Shown here piece by piece: positions 1 through 12,168 of a stretch of DNA of 64,000 bases. The stretch's first letter is position 1; every line of letters starts with the position of its first letter. A model generated the notes under the pieces. That model ran no database searches and was not told the DNA's origin. It was given only the letters and a program-made list of their open reading frames with translations. The position numbers and the translations under genes were made by a program. The DNA is from Pegoplata infirma (lineage: Eukaryota; Arthropoda; Insecta; Diptera; Anthomyiidae): the NCBI GenBank assembly GCA_963921195.1, contig OY992537.1, positions 31,293,911 to 31,357,910 on the forward strand, read 5' to 3'.

Positions 1-83
1 GGATATTTACCAATTTTTAACCAATTTACCTATTTTACCGGATATTTACCCTTTGCCCATCTCTACCCTTTTGAACTTGATTG

Positions 84-652
84 TTTTTTTTCGAGAAAAT
101 CGCTTTTGAATATTAACTTTCATAGCAATTTAGTAATTTGCTTGTATTTTCTTATTTCAACATAGCGAATGAATATTAGCCCTGTTTTTTGCAGACCGGA
201 TTATGATTTGGATTAACTTTTTCAGTTAAAAAGTGGGTCAAATCAAGTCCAGAATTTTTTTTTATACTTTTTTTCTGAAATTACCTACAATTAGTAAATA
301 TAAACAGAAAAACAAATTAAGCTTTGCCCAAAATGCAAAGAATGAAAAATAAATTTAGTTAAATCCTAGGATTAACTCAAATTTAATTATACCATTTTAC
401 ATTTTGGACAACGCTTAATTTTGTTTCCTGTTTATATAAATTCAGAAAAAAATATAAAAAAATTTTCTGGACTTGATTTCATCCATTTTTTAACTAAATA
501 GAGTTAATCCTAATCTTAATCCGGTCTGCAAAAAACGGGGCTATTATATATTTGCATAAATGTTACTCATCCGCAATGTTGAAACAAGTAAATACAATCA
601 AATTGTTGTTATGAAATTCAAAATTCAAATGCGATTTTCTCGAAATTTTTTT
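84..652. repeat. Foldback (near-palindromic) element, about 570 bp
   Basis: Two arms of roughly 280 bp are imperfect inverted copies that meet near position 370. The outermost arms read TCGAGAAAATCGC on the left and GCGATTTTCTCGA on the right. The inner landmark GCAGACCGGATTA (about 191) is mirrored by TAATCCGGTCTGC (about 518). It has no coding potential. The shape is that of a foldback MITE. I could not identify a target duplication, so the superfamily is open. Confidence 0.7.
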
Positions 653-1325
653 TTGTGTGGATAGACAAACATCTAAACTTAAAAAAAAAAATTTAAAAAA
701 AAGTGACCGGATTTTTAATAAATTGATTTTTTTTTAAACGGAAAATTTCAGAACGGTTTCTAAAAATTTTCCAAACAAAAAAAAAATTAATTAATAGCCC
801 ATACAAAACTATACATTTTTGAGATCCGTTTTAATTTGAAAAATATTTAATGAAGGCTACTAGAAACAAATTCTACCATTTTTCCAATATTTGACCACGC
901 CTCCTAAGCCTAATTTTTTAAAAATTGATTACGGGACATTTGCTGTGGAATGCCTTATATGTATGTCTTGCTATACATCATATTTATTAATTTTGATTTT
1001 CTAGATATCACTATTTAAAATTTGCAAGTAATGGCGGTTTTTTCCTATGTTCAAGAAATTTGGTTAAAAAAATTTCAAAATTAATTTTTCTTAAATCTTT
1101 CATACACTTAAGACGAACTTGTATTTTAACTTAATTTGAGCCAAATCCGATGATTCGTACTTGTGGTGGCCTTCTATCAAAATTTTTGAATTTTAAAAAA
1201 CTTTTGGAAAACATTGATTTTAGTGCTCTACGGGTTATAATTGTCTAATCTGGCTCAAATTAAGTTTCAATGAAAGTTTATTTCGAACTCTTTTAATAAA
1301 TTTTTGTTGAACATTTTTTTGAACG
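653..1325. other. AT-rich stretch without a gene
   Basis: No coding exon or RNA gene is visible. A weak imperfect inverted repeat lies at about 1085-1310, where ACTTAATTTGAGCCAAATC faces GGCTCAAATTAAGTTTCA. The phrase 'gtggaatgcctTATATG' near 948 resembles the right terminus of the element at 41059-41608, so part of this may be a decayed copy. Confidence 0.4.
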
Positions 1326-1327
1326 TA

Positions 1328-2117
1328 CACTCAAAATAATAACTCTGTTAAATTACAGAAAAACTCTGCTAATTTAACAGAGTACACCATACTTTTCCAG
1401 CTAACAACATTTCTTTGTAATTTTACTAAAAAACTCTGTAAAATGATTTTGACAGAAAAAAAATGTTAATTTACATAGTTTATAGTAAAATATTGGTTGA
1501 ATATGAAAGCTTTTTTACAGCGAAAACTCTGTAATTTTACTATAAAACTCTGTAAAATGATTTGGAAAAAATAAACTGTTAATTTACAAAGTTTCTAGTA
1601 AAATATTGGTTAAATAGACCACCATTTAGCAAAGTAAACTACTATACCACCAATTAGCAAACAAAACTATATATTTGTAAAATACATTTGATGCAAAAAA
1701 AAAAATTACAGAAAAAACTCTATAAACTTACAGAGTTTAGTTAAATGCATGCTATTTTGTAAAATTTTTATAAGATTTCTACTTTTTCAACTTTTTTAAA
1801 AAAAAAATACTCAGATAAAATTTTGATATTTGGTAACAAAAACTACTCAAAACAAAAAACTTTTTTGGTTATAAAAAAATACGAAGTATTTTGCTTAGAT
1901 CTGTATTTTAGCAGAAAACTCTGTTAATTATCTGTAAAATTAAGATTACAATGTAAAAAATAATATAACAGAGGAAACATTGTTTTTTTTTTTGTCACAA
2001 CAAAATACAAAGTATTTTCTTTAAATCTGTGTTTTGACAGAAAACTCCGTCAAATATCTGTTGAATTGAGATTACAGTCATTTTACAGAGTATTTTACAG
2101 AGTTATTATTTTGACTG
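1328..2117. mobile_element. TA-flanked MITE with internal ACTCTGTAA-type repeats
   Basis: Terminal inverted repeats start CACTCAAAATAATAACTCTG on the left and end in the complementary CAGAGTTATTATTTTGACTG on the right, with one mismatch. Both ends are bordered by TA (1326-1327 and 2118-2119), as expected for a Tc1/mariner-like TA duplication. The interior repeats variants of 'aactctgtaaattacag' many times in both orientations. It has no transposase and is non-autonomous. The same CACTCAAAA terminus recurs at 9812, 24714 and 42657. Confidence 0.72.
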
Positions 2118-2119
2118 TA

Positions 2120-2450
2120 GGAAAAACCCGTAATTTTTGGAACTGTTAGCAAGTTTCAACTTTCGATATCTTGAAAACCATTCGACAAGAAAAAGAAAAA
2201 AAGTTGGTACCACAAAATCTAGTAAAGTCACGAGAAGTCCTTGTAATTTTTATCGTGTAAAAAAAGTTCTAAATTTAAAATTTTTTTGGTAAAAGCTTGT
2301 AAAGTTTTTGCAACTTTAAAAGCTTTTTACCAATAAAATTGTAAATTTTTACTAGGAATTCTCTTTACGAGAATAGGAGGTAGCCAAAAAATATTTTACA
2401 AAGGGTTTTTGGTAATTTTAAAAGATTTTTTTTTTGAGAGTACTAAATTC
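2120..2450. repeat. Dispersed 'cttgtaaa / tttaccaa' repeat, copy 1
   Basis: This block contains 'aaatctagtaaagtcacgag', 'aaaagcttgtaaa' and 'ggaggtagc' and ends in 'ttttgagagtact'. The same word order appears at 55975-56412, which ends in 'ttttgagtgtat'. It is a non-coding interspersed repeat, probably another MITE with a TTTTGAGTGTA-like terminus. Confidence 0.5.
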
Positions 2451-3700
2451 GGTTGATATAACCAGCTGTAATAGTCCTTTTACATTAATTTTTTTGTTTT
2501 TTTATTTAAAAATTTAAAACTTTTACACTCGCTGTGTAAGCTTTAAGAGTCTTCAAACAAATTTGCGAATACCATTTTATTTGCGTTTGACAAACATTAT
2601 ATTAAAGTTGTTTTTACTTTTTAAACTTTTGATAACATTTGAAGAAACAATTCTGTGAAAAGTTGCTCTACAAGGCATAATAACAACGTTAAAAATTTCG
2701 CCCAGCTACTCGGTCAACCAGCACTAATAAAATTTACGCTCAACACTGTTCACAAAATATAAAACACTCAAAACTAAATGTCTGGGAATTATACGAAATA
2801 TGTGATAAAGCAAAACAACATAAAATTTAAAAAAACAACGGTGAGAAGGAAGCAAAGCTTCTTGTGTAAACAACAAGAAGCTAAGGGGGATAGTCAAAAA
2901 TGAACTGCAATTTTGGGATTTTTATTTTTCAAACTACTTGCCGAAGGATACAGGAAACTTAGGAAGTTATCGCGAAAAGTAAGCAAATTATTCTTTAAAA
3001 TTTGTTCTTAAACCAATTTAATAATATTCCTAAATCAGCACAATAAGTCAGTAAAAGAATATACCGAAAATTAAATCTGCTAAAATTTCATACACGAGTT
3101 TTTGAGTGTAATTATACTTTAGAACGTAAAATAATATAAACAAAACATTTTATTTTACCTAAATGTTTGTGATATTATTTTTTTTAAGTTGCTGTTTTGT
3201 GTTGCCGGTTATTTTAACTTTTTTCAGGCGTGCTATTTTATGGGAAAAGTTTTTTTTTCTAGTTTAAAAAAAAAAAAAAAAAATTTTTGTATAACATTTT
3301 GTTTGAGGGTTTTTCGTTTAACTTTTAAAAATAAGTACTTTTTTTTTTGAATTATAACTCTTTTTTTGGTAAAAACGTAGAATAAAAATAATATGGAAAA
3401 TATTAAACGACCTTTTAGTATGAACATGTGCGTGTTATAGAAAAGTTTTTATTTTTCCCTTTCTCGCTTTATTTTAATAATTTATAATCAAACAAAATAT
3501 AAAAATTGTTTTTTTTAGTTGCATACAAACTCGTGAGTTTGACTATAAAATTTAAGTTTATTTTCAATTATGGGAAAATAATTTTTTGTTTTGTTTTGTT
3601 TTTAGAACATTAAAGATAATGAATGAGGGAAAACAATAGTTGGGAATAACACAAATTGTTTTATAAAAGTTTTTAGTGAAAGTTTTAAAAAAAGCCAAAA
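2451..3700. other. AT-rich stretch, no gene seen
   Basis: There are long A and T runs and no supported exon, RNA gene or clear transposon end. A short inverted repeat, AAGCTTCTTG / CAAGAAGCT, lies near 2853-2882. The open frame at 3233-3427 is lysine/phenylalanine-rich low-complexity translation and is not credible as a gene. Confidence 0.4.
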
Positions 3701-5560
3701 TAATGGTCTAGGATCCCGTAACCCCTTCCTATGTTAGAGTATGGCTACACCTTCTATAATTATGTCGACATAAAGCAACAAATACACCAAATAATAACAC
3801 TTTTTTGTTTGTTGTTGTTTTGTGTGTGTCATTTGAGTGGCAGCCCTGGCAATTCTAGTTGACCAAATTTTGAGTCATAAAATTTTAAAAAATTTAACGA
3901 TGGTTTAACTTTCAAATATATTTAAAAGATTCTCTACTGCTGATTAAAGTGACCTTTCTTGCTTTAATATACTTTATAAATTTTAAAATAAAATTTATAT
4001 ATAAATTAGTTAAATTACACTCATATTTTAGTTAAATTATTAGCTAATTTCTTTTTTATAATTAGCTTCTACACTCTTTTAGATACAATCATTAATTCAA
4101 TTAAGTGCTAATATAAATAATTTCCCTCCATTGATTATATTAAAGTTATAAATTATGTCCAGCTCATAATAATTAAATTTATTTTGTGAAATACAAAAAA
4201 TTTTACACCAATGTTTGAAATTGATATCTATTGTACGTACTCGGATATAAGAGCACCCATAAAATGCATAGGAATGTGTTAAAGTGTTTTTCTTTTTATA
4301 TGATAATGTTTTTAAAAACTTTAAAACACTGAAATGGCCGATAAGCCGAGACATCCCAACCTTAAAATTGTCTCTTCTATATATATTTTAAGTTTCAGGC
4401 AAATCGGTTCTTAGGGGTTGAGATATGAACTTCCTTTGTGAGTGACAAGAATGCTTTGTAAATTGTTTATGTGACTTAACAGTGTTTTTATAGTTTGTTT
4501 AAATTTAAGGTGAAACCAATCTAAAATTCATGGTTTTATCCATACATTCTGAACTTATGCACAGTGGGGAAAAATAGACTTTTTTCTTCATTTGAATTTT
4601 AGCTAATAATTCTTCATCGCTCTATCGTGACGGGTTTTTGAAAACCGTTTTAGTTTTATTTTAATATTTTTTAAAATTTCGGAAAATATTTTTTTTTTTT
4701 TAATTTTTTGATTCTCTTTTGGTTTGGACTGCAGCATGCGTTGACGAATATCGGTAGAATGTCTTAAATTCTATTTCACTTTTTTTTACTATTTTGGTTA
4801 GGACTGCATCTTACTTTCCACAGACAGACGGATCCGATTTTGCTTATTTTACTAAATTGTAATAAAATTAATAAACTTTTTAAGGAAAATTTTTCTCTCA
4901 AATTTTAGTTGTCTTTTTTTTATTCAACATTTTTCTGCTCAATCTATTCCAAAATTTGCGGGGAGTGTAGAAAAACTAAAATGTTTGCACTTATGGGTGC
5001 TCTTATATGCATATTTTGTTTAGTTTATTATACTTATGGTTTAACCATATTTTATCATCCTAAAATAATAATAATTATTATTTCATATCGACTCTTAAAT
5101 GCTATTTGGGTCTCTATGTACTCTCGAGATTATACGAAATTAATTTTAATTAAATATACATTTTGTGTGACCACACAAATGTATTATAAAATTACCCATT
5201 AAAAAAGGCAACGAAACGGAATAAAAACAAAACAGTTTGCAGCACAACACGAATATGATATTATGACCAGATGATGTACGACATAATATAAACATTTTAG
5301 AAATTTAGGAAAACAACACATATTACACCGTCCAACAAAAAGAAACAAGTTGTTAAGCTCGAACTTGGTTATAAACGTAGAAACTAGAGGCTAAGTGTAG
5401 TAAAACTGCATTTACAGTTTTTCATTTCGTGTCTTGTTTCCTGCAAAAAAGCTTCAAAGTTTAAGAAGATTAAATTTTTGTAAAATATTTTTTAAATATT
5501 TGTACTTGCTCTAGGATGCCACAAGTGATGGCAAATGAAAAAGGAGGAACTCCGTTAATT
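3701..5560. other. AT-rich stretch with decayed dispersed repeats, no gene seen
   Basis: Part of 4380-4560 ('caaatcggttcttaggggttgag', 'gtgacttaacagtg', 'taaggtgaaacc') resembles the interior of the 'ACCCTCCAC' family at 60960-61100, so this is probably a worn copy. Open frames at 4097-4354 and 4909-5202 show no recognisable domain and have AT-driven composition. I do not call them genes. Confidence 0.4.
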
Positions 5561-6427
5561 TTCCAATTATATTATTTTGACATACTTAAAAAGGAATTAA
5601 GTAATGTTCTTTAAAAACTTCATCGTTCAATATCTTTAAAACTTTTAAGAAAATATTTTGATAAAGTTTTGAAAGGACATTATTCACATCCTTTTTTTTT
5701 TGTTTTTGATATGACAAAATAAAAAAAAATGGAAAAAATTTCTTGAAAATTATTTTATGAGAATATCATAGTTTTAACTAGTTAAGGAAATAATGACCTT
5801 GAGCTAAAATAAACATACAAAAAAAAAATAATATTTTAAAGGCCGAATAAAACAATTTTTATTTTTTAATGAAAATAATCAGAATTTATTAAAAAAATAT
5901 TTTACAACATGTAATCCTTTAAAACTTTAAAGTCCTTTTAAAAGAAAAACAGGATCACGAAATGAAAAACTGTAAATGCAGTTTGATGTCTACATTCAGA
6001 CGTATATCATCCGTTTCACATTTAATTATAGGCTGTCGGACGGTGTTATAACAAACAAACACACATACATAGGATCCATTAAAACTAACATATGACTGTG
6101 TATGTGTGTGTGAATATGGATAATGAAACAGTACAACCACAATATTAAATACCACAATCTCTACCTTTCGTCCATTCAGGACAGCATAATATAAATCCAC
6201 AACCATTCACCACCACCGCCACCACCCACATTTTACATTTAGAATGCATGTATTATTAACTAAACTCATTAAACTGAATAAAAGTGTATGCAGCAGCTCA
6301 TATACTACACGCAGTTTATTTCATGGCAATTTATACCATCATCATTGACACACAAAAACCAAAACAAAAAACAAAAAAAGTGTATGTATTAAAATTCATT
6401 GGAAAAATATTTTATTTTTATTTACAG
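5561..6427. other. Intron 3' part upstream of the first visible beat exon
   Basis: This is most likely intronic, because the exon at 6428 is preceded by a polypyrimidine-rich acceptor ending 'tttatttacag'. The segment 5750-5870 ('gaataatgacc…gagctaaaataaac…aaaggccgaataaaa') is a copy of the CTCGAGCTAGAATAA-type interspersed repeat also found at 12175-12290 and 62690-62815. A short GT-rich run lies near 6095-6115. Confidence 0.5.
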
Positions 6428-6690
6428 TTACACCATTGAAAGGACCACAAATTACTGGTGGTCAACCACGTTATTCAATTGGAGAGAAGGTATCTGTTAA
6501 CTGTACATCAGCACCATCAAAACCCATCTGTCATCTCAGTTGGTTGATTAACGGTGTCCATGCAAATCGCTCGTATTTACGTTATTATGAACCCAAAATT
6601 GTTGGACGTGAAGGTTTAGAAGTGGCAACATTAGGTTTGGAATTTCGTGTACGTCCATGACATTTTAAGCATGGTGACATGAAATTAAAG
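6428..6690 (+). pseudogene. beaten-path (beat) family exon, immunoglobulin region, with in-frame TGA
   Basis: This is an internal exon of a beat-family gene. Beat proteins are secreted or membrane-anchored Ig-superfamily neuronal molecules that act with Side receptors in axon guidance. The exon begins after the acceptor 'tttacag'. Two bases complete a split codon, and the frame then reads TPLKGPQITGGQPRYSIG, NCTSAPSKPICHLSWLING (Ig cysteine and tryptophan) and LGLEFRVRP. The TGA at 6658-6660 follows, and the same frame continues HFKHGDMKLK to the donor gtaagt (phase 0). The next exon starts with Cys, giving the usual …MKLKC of this Ig domain. The stop is therefore inside a conserved strand. 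A CGA (Arg) to TGA change is the simplest explanation. Sequencing error, a null allele, or stop readthrough (the TGA is followed by C) remain possible. Upstream exons with the signal peptide are outside the window. I am confident of the family, not of the paralogue. Confidence 0.85.
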
Positions 6691-6819
6691 GTAAGTTTAA
6701 AAAATATTGACAGTATGTAGAAAAATTTATTAAAATTAATTTCATCCATATTGACCTTAATGGGATTTAAATTTCATCTTTAACTACATTAAATATATTT
6801 CGATAAAATGTTGACATAA

Positions 6820-7730
6820 AACTGACGTATGGGTCGACTTAGACCCATTTAGAATACCTCTGTTGAACTTTAGGATACCTCTGTTGAACTTTAGGGCTTA
6901 GTGGCTTGTAAAATTGAATCTTTTAAAAAAAAGTTCTAAAAAATACGATTAAAAAAAATTAAAACAATACGTTTAAATACAAAGATACCGAAATTTTTTA
7001 GTTAAAAGTGTTAAAAAGTACTTTTTTAAAAAAATAGTTCCTAAATATTTAGTACCAAAATAGTACATTTTAAAAAATTACCAAAACACTACATATTGAA
7101 AAAACTTCTTTTTTAGTTCTTTTAAATAAAAAGTACAAAAGTAATACTTTTGAATAAAAAGTACCAAAATACTACTTTTTTAAAAAAGCACCAAAATAGT
7201 ACTTTTTTTTTTAAAGCACCAAAATTGTGTTTTTCGTGAAAATGTTCAAAACAGTATATCTTTAAAAACTTTCAAATCGATTTTTGTAAGTACAAAAAAA
7301 ACCGCCCTGATTAAATACAATTGTATTTAATATGATATAAGCAGATCACAACAAAAAAGTATCAAAATATTTACTTTTTATTAAAAGTACCCAAATAGTA
7401 CATTTTAAAAAAAATACCAAAATAGTACACTTTAAAAAAAGTACCAAATACAACATTTTGGAAATATATTATTTTTTTATTTCTTTTAAATAAAAAGTAC
7501 AAAAGTAATACTTTTAATAAAAAGTACCAAAATAGTACTTTAAAAAAACATCAAAATTGTTTTTTTTTTTGTGAAAATGTTCAAAACAGTATATCTTAAA
7601 AAACTTCCAAATCGATTTTTGTAAGTACAAAAAAAAAACCCGCCTGCTCACATGCAATTGTATTTAATATATTATAAGCAGATCACAACAAAACAGTTCC
7701 ACAATATTTACTTTTCATTAAAAGTACCAA
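6820..7730. repeat. Interspersed AGTACTTTTT / AAAAAGTACCAAAAT repeat block
   Basis: The words AAAAAGTACCAAAATAGTAC and its near-complement recur many times with A/T-rich spacers. A longer unit ending 'caaatcgatttttgtaagtac' appears at about 7255-7300 and again at 7585-7630, indicating local duplication. Similar blocks occur at 8440-8600, 9090-9680, 10270-10450, 12690-12945, 14960-15070 and 63540-64000. No coding function is seen. Confidence 0.65.
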
Positions 7731-8419
7731 CCCGAGTAAAAATTTTTATATGATACAATATATAATGGTATGTAACAAAATATATATCTATACGCAATTT
7801 GATCCGAATAATGGTGGATGTTTTTGCATTAAAAAAGATCAACTTGTATAAAATATGTTTTGATTTCATCCGAGTTTTGACCAGACATTGCCATATATTA
7901 GTGGATCTAATTAGATCTAATTGCATAAAAACATGTAAAATCCTGGTGTTTTTTGGTTTGGGTTGAGACACACTACAGGTCAACGATACATTCACCAAAC
8001 ATATAATTTTCTTAAACAAAAAAATGTTCGGGTACGCTTCGAACCAGATAGGTGATATATATAACCCTAACAAGGAAATGTTTAGGAACATTTTAAAAAG
8101 TTTCTCATACTTTGCCTTAAAAACTTAGAACATTTTTGGTTAATTGAAAACATATATAGTTTTATATGGAACAGCATAAACAATATATAATTTTATGTTA
8201 AATTATACAGAAAAACAAATTTTGTATTGACCCTCATATAATTTTATATAATTATATCAACCGTACACCTTTTAATCCGAATCATGATTAAATTATATAT
8301 AACTACATATGACTGCATTTAAAAAATTTAGAAAAGATCTCACGCGATGTATAATCATATATGATTTATTATGTTTGTATCAAGTTATATATTGTTATAT
8401 ATGTTTATTTTTACTCGGG
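7731..8419. mobile_element. MITE with CCCGAGTAAA termini, copy 1
   Basis: The left end CCCGAGTAAAAATTTTTATA faces the right end ATATGTTTATTTTTACTCGG-G, giving an inverted repeat of about 15-20 bp. The element is about 690 bp and extremely rich in ATATA. It is non-coding. It is inserted within the AGTACTTTTT repeat block. I saw no clear target duplication. Confidence 0.65.
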
Positions 8420-8607
8420 TTATTAAAATTTTCCTAAAATAGTACTAAAACAGTACTTTTTAATAAAAAGTACGAAATTAGAACTTTTTAGCGAAAAGTA
8501 TCAAAATATTACTTTTTAAAAAAATCGCCAAAATTGTTTTTTTTTTTTTTTTGTAAAAAATTTTACAACAGTATACCTTAAAAAACTTCCAAATCGATTT
8601 TTGTAAG

Positions 8608-9090
8608 CCCGAGTAAAAAAGAGTTATATATAGTCGTGACAAATTAGATCCCAAATATGGTGGACACAATTGTTTCAAATATTATCTTCAGTTATCCTAC
8701 AAGATCTGAACAGATAGTGTTATATATAATATGATACGTAAAATGGGTCTATCTGGTTTTATCAGTTTGATCCGGACTGATACAATATAAAATAAATTGA
8801 GACTATAATACATAAATATATATGGTTAGATATTGCTCTACATAAAGAACATATTTTTATATATAACATTATATAAAGTGCATATTATTATATATAATGT
8901 TATCCAACTTATATGACGTTATAAGGAGCAATATATGATCAGTTTTCTCCAACTGATATAATTATATAGACCCAATTCACGTATCACATTATATATAAGG
9001 TTATCCCGCTAGATCATGAAATATACCCGTAGATAATTATTAAAGTAATTGTATCCGCCATATTTGGGATATAATTAGTCATGAACTTTT
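8608..9090. mobile_element. MITE with CCCGAGTAAA terminus, copy 2 (right end worn)
   Basis: It starts CCCGAGTAAAAAAGAGTTAT. The sub-terminal words 'gatcccaaatatggtgga' (about 8648) are mirrored by 'tccgccatatttgggat' (about 9054), followed by 'catgaactttttttca', where the terminal TTTACTCGGG has been lost or altered. It belongs to the same family as 7731-8419 with a different interior, so that region may consist of subfamilies. Confidence 0.55.
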
Positions 9091-9809
9091 TTTCATTTTT
9101 TAATAGGGAGTACAAAAAAAAAAAAAAAAACGACCTTATCAAATACAATTGTATTTAATATGATATAATCAGATCACACAAATATAAGCAGGTCAGAGCA
9201 GACCTAGTTGAATTTTCAAAGGTGATAATCTCGAAAACGAAACTTTCTGGAAAAATTTGGATGCAATTTGTGGAATCTGAAGGAGAGAACTATTACCCGG
9301 GGGAAAAATGGGTCCATATTTTCAAAGAAGAAAAGTTTTTGGGTAAATTTTTATAAGAAGTTCCGAAATAATCTTTAAATAAAAAGCTCAAAAAAATTAT
9401 TTTTTTAATATACAATAATGAAAAGTCCTATAATAACAGGTGCATTTTAATAAAAAAGTTTCAAATAAAATATTTTTTTAGAAACTTTCAAAACTTTCAC
9501 AGATAGTACTACATAGATAGTGCAAAATTGTGTTATTTTGCAAAAAGTATCAAAATAAAAAAAAATCTAAAAAAAGTAAAAGTATCAAACATTACTTTAA
9601 AGTACAACTGCAACTGATCAAATACAATTGTATTTAATTAGATATAAGCAGACCAAATCAGAAATGACCAGATCAGATCTAATGCATTTTTAAACGGGAA
9701 TGAAAACTTGAACTTTCAAAGGCTATTATCTAAAAAAAAACGTACTAGAACATTTTGAATGCATTATGTGGAATCTGAGTTTCGAAAATCGTTCATAAAA
9801 TGTACAATA
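9091..9809. repeat. AGTACTTTTT-type repeat block, continued
   Basis: The motifs 'aaaaagtacc', 'caaatacaattgtatttaat' and 'gatataagcagatca' recur; the last two also appear at 7310-7345, 7660-7685 and 9135-9180. This suggests a larger duplicated interspersed unit of about 300-350 bp. There is no gene. Confidence 0.5.
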
Positions 9810-9811
9810 TA

Positions 9812-10268
9812 CACTCAAAATATTTTGTAAGTAAATTCAACTGAAAAACCGTTTAAAACAATCGTTTTTCCTTTTAAAAAACGGACTACTTATATTTCAT
9901 TTAAAACAACAAAATTTTTCAGTTATTTTTAAACGTTAATAAATGACTAGACATTCCGTAAAAACAAATGATATTTCAGTTATTTTAACTGTTTACATTT
10001 TTTTTATTTTGTGAAGTTAAAATTAAATTTTTTGAATAACAAACTACAAAAACCGTACTTCTGTAAAATTATACGGAATAATCAGTCACAAATAATTTAA
10101 CTGATAAAAATATTTTTCCGTAACTTTTTGAGTTTATTGTTTTTACAACTGTATAAATCATTCAATATTTTATTTTCCTTGAAAAACAAACGATAAAACG
10201 TTTAAAACAACTTTAACTAAAAACTTTTTGAATAACCGTAAATAGTTACTGTAAAACTTTTCTAGGTG
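9812..10268. mobile_element. TA-flanked CACTCAAAA MITE
   Basis: The left end CACTCAAAATATTTTGTAAG is preceded by TA (9810-9811). The right end 'ctgtaaaacttttctaGGTG' is followed by TA (10269-10270). The interior carries inverted 'gttttaaac' and 'ccgtaaa' words. It is a close relative of the elements at 42657-43284 and of a truncated copy starting at 34013. It lacks the tRNA-like segment seen in the 42.6-kb relative. Confidence 0.65.
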
Positions 10269-10616
10269 TAGAACTTTTTTATACAAAATACCAACAAATT
10301 TTTTTTTTTGTTAATGTTTTTAATAAAAAGTCCCAAAATATTTTTTTAATAAAAAATAAAAAAAAACAATGTTTAATTAATTAAAAGCACTTTTCAATAA
10401 AAAATTACCGAAATAGTAGTTTTACAAAAAGGTTACCAAAATAGTTGTAAATGGGTGCCATATTCGAAACCTGAAGGACAGTGGAGTTACAAAAAGTGCT
10501 ATTTTAAAGAAATTTTCCGTTTTGAATTATTTCATCTAAATATTTTTTTAATTTTTCTCATAACATTTTAAAACTCAAAATATTTCAAAAATAAAGAATT
10601 TTAATAATATATTGAG

Positions 10617-11330
10617 TATGTTTATTCTAGCATGAGGTCAGTAATTTTTTTTTTTAAATCAAAACTATAGTATTTTCATTGAATAATATTCAAGAAAATA
10701 TTTAGCAAATATAAAAGCCCCACACAAAAAATTATTGGCTAAAAATTTTCAATTAAATGTATTGATCAACAAAAATTAAATGAGTCAATTAATGTTTTGA
10801 GTAAAATTTTTGCTAACAAATAGATTAATTCAAAAATATACAAAATAATCGGGCTTTACTTTTTTTATTGTTGGCAACACATTGGAATGCAAAGAAGATG
10901 AATTTTTTGATAGTTTTGTCATAAGCTTACAATTCATTTGTTAAATCAATCATTATTTTGATTGAGTTTAAACAAAAAAATGATAAAATTTTTGATCAAA
11001 ATCGAGAAAATGTTTGATTGAAAAATTTCAATCAATCACCTACAATTTGATGATTGGTATAACAATTTTTTTAATTGGAGGAATTTCAATAAAAAAATTG
11101 ATTGAATCTGCGTTTTTGTTGATTGAAATTCGTTTCAAATTTTTTCTGTGCCTATACTACAAGTAGCAAATGGATTTTAATGATTTATATTTTACTTGTA
11201 GTATAGGGTTTTTATATTTGCTAAATAATCTTGACAATGGAATCTGATAAATTACGAAACACGTGTCCATTAAGTCTTGCAAAAATGGCCAACACAACAA
11301 AATTTAAAACAGAAAAATAATTTTATTGAA
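10617..11330. repeat. Dispersed repeat with nested CACACAAAAAATT MITE
   Basis: The outer sequence ('ttctagcatgaggtcagtaa' … 'atttgctaaataatcttgac', 'acacgtgtcc') matches 61990-62160 in content. Within it, 10721-11150 has ends CACACAAAAAATTATTGG and 'ttcaaattttttctgtg', an inverted repeat of about 14 bp. Many 'gattgaa/ttcaatc' words appear inside, so this is a nested MITE. It is non-coding. Confidence 0.5.
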
Positions 11331-12168
11331 AACAAGTAAGAAAATTATAGTCGGTCAAGACCGACCATATAATACCCTACACCAGAGTTTCCCGGACCAT
11401 GGGTCCCAAGTTCAAACATGGACTGATTAGATCTATATTTTGTCAACTCTTTAATAAGTGTAAAAAGCAATCACTAACCAAATTTGAGTGGAATAGGCTT
11501 CTTTTTGTTGACAATAAATCGCTTCAACTGAATATCGGGCGAAATTTCCACATGGGACCTAAGTCCAAAATGGTCCGATGATAATAAGATTTGATAAGGT
11601 TATTAAAGTACGCGTTTAACATACACAAACAGAATTTTAATTAAATATTTTCTATTTTCATGAAAATTGAGAGATTTATGTGAAAATCGGGAAGGTGGTT
11701 TGTATGGGGGCTACTAGAAGAACTGGTTCGATTTCTTTAAAATTCGGAATGGTGATTTGTGTGTATAAAACATTAATTCCTGCCAAATTTTGAAAGATAC
11801 CTATAAAAATGCGACTATTAGAGTCATTTGAGCCAAAACTAAAGAGGACCTTTGTATGGGGGCTAGGTCTAAATATGGACCGATTTTTTCCAATTTCAAT
11901 AGGCTTCGTCCTTGGGCCAAAAGAGGCTTAAGTTTTAAATTTCAAGTCAATTGATCGAGAATTGCGACCTGTATCGTGTTTACACCGTTTACATGGACAG
12001 ACAGACGGACGGACGGACAGACGGACGGACATCGCTAAATCGACTCAAAAAGTGATTCTAAGTCGATCGGTATACTTAAAAGTGGGTCTAGGACCAATAT
12101 TTCGGGTAGTTACAAACATCAGCACAAACTCATTATACCCTGTACCACAGTGTGGTGTAGGGTATAAT
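11331..12168 (+). mobile_element. Dispersed 'ATACCCTACACCA' element, copy 1
   Basis: The left end runs 'aacaagtaagaaaattatag', then the palindrome CGGTCAAGACCG and 'ATACCCTACACCA'. The right end is 'TGGTGTAGGGTATAA', the inverse of the left subterminal words. The interior has a (GACA/GACG)n run at 11998-12030 and a conserved block 'ggaccaatatttcgggtag'. Two further copies lie at 30244-30700 and 30966-31750. Open frames inside (11399-11581, 11962-12189) show no domain. Such elements are abundant in fly genomes; I cannot assign the superfamily. Confidence 0.6.

Noticed and set aside
4909..5202. 97-residue plus-strand frame with hydrophobic segments
   Set aside because: Hydrophobicity follows from T-rich codons; there are no splice, start-context or domain cues.
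6436..6660. Independent small gene starting at a TTG
   Set aside because: The sequence is preceded by a splice acceptor, continues after the TGA to a donor, and phases with two further exons, so it is an internal exon.
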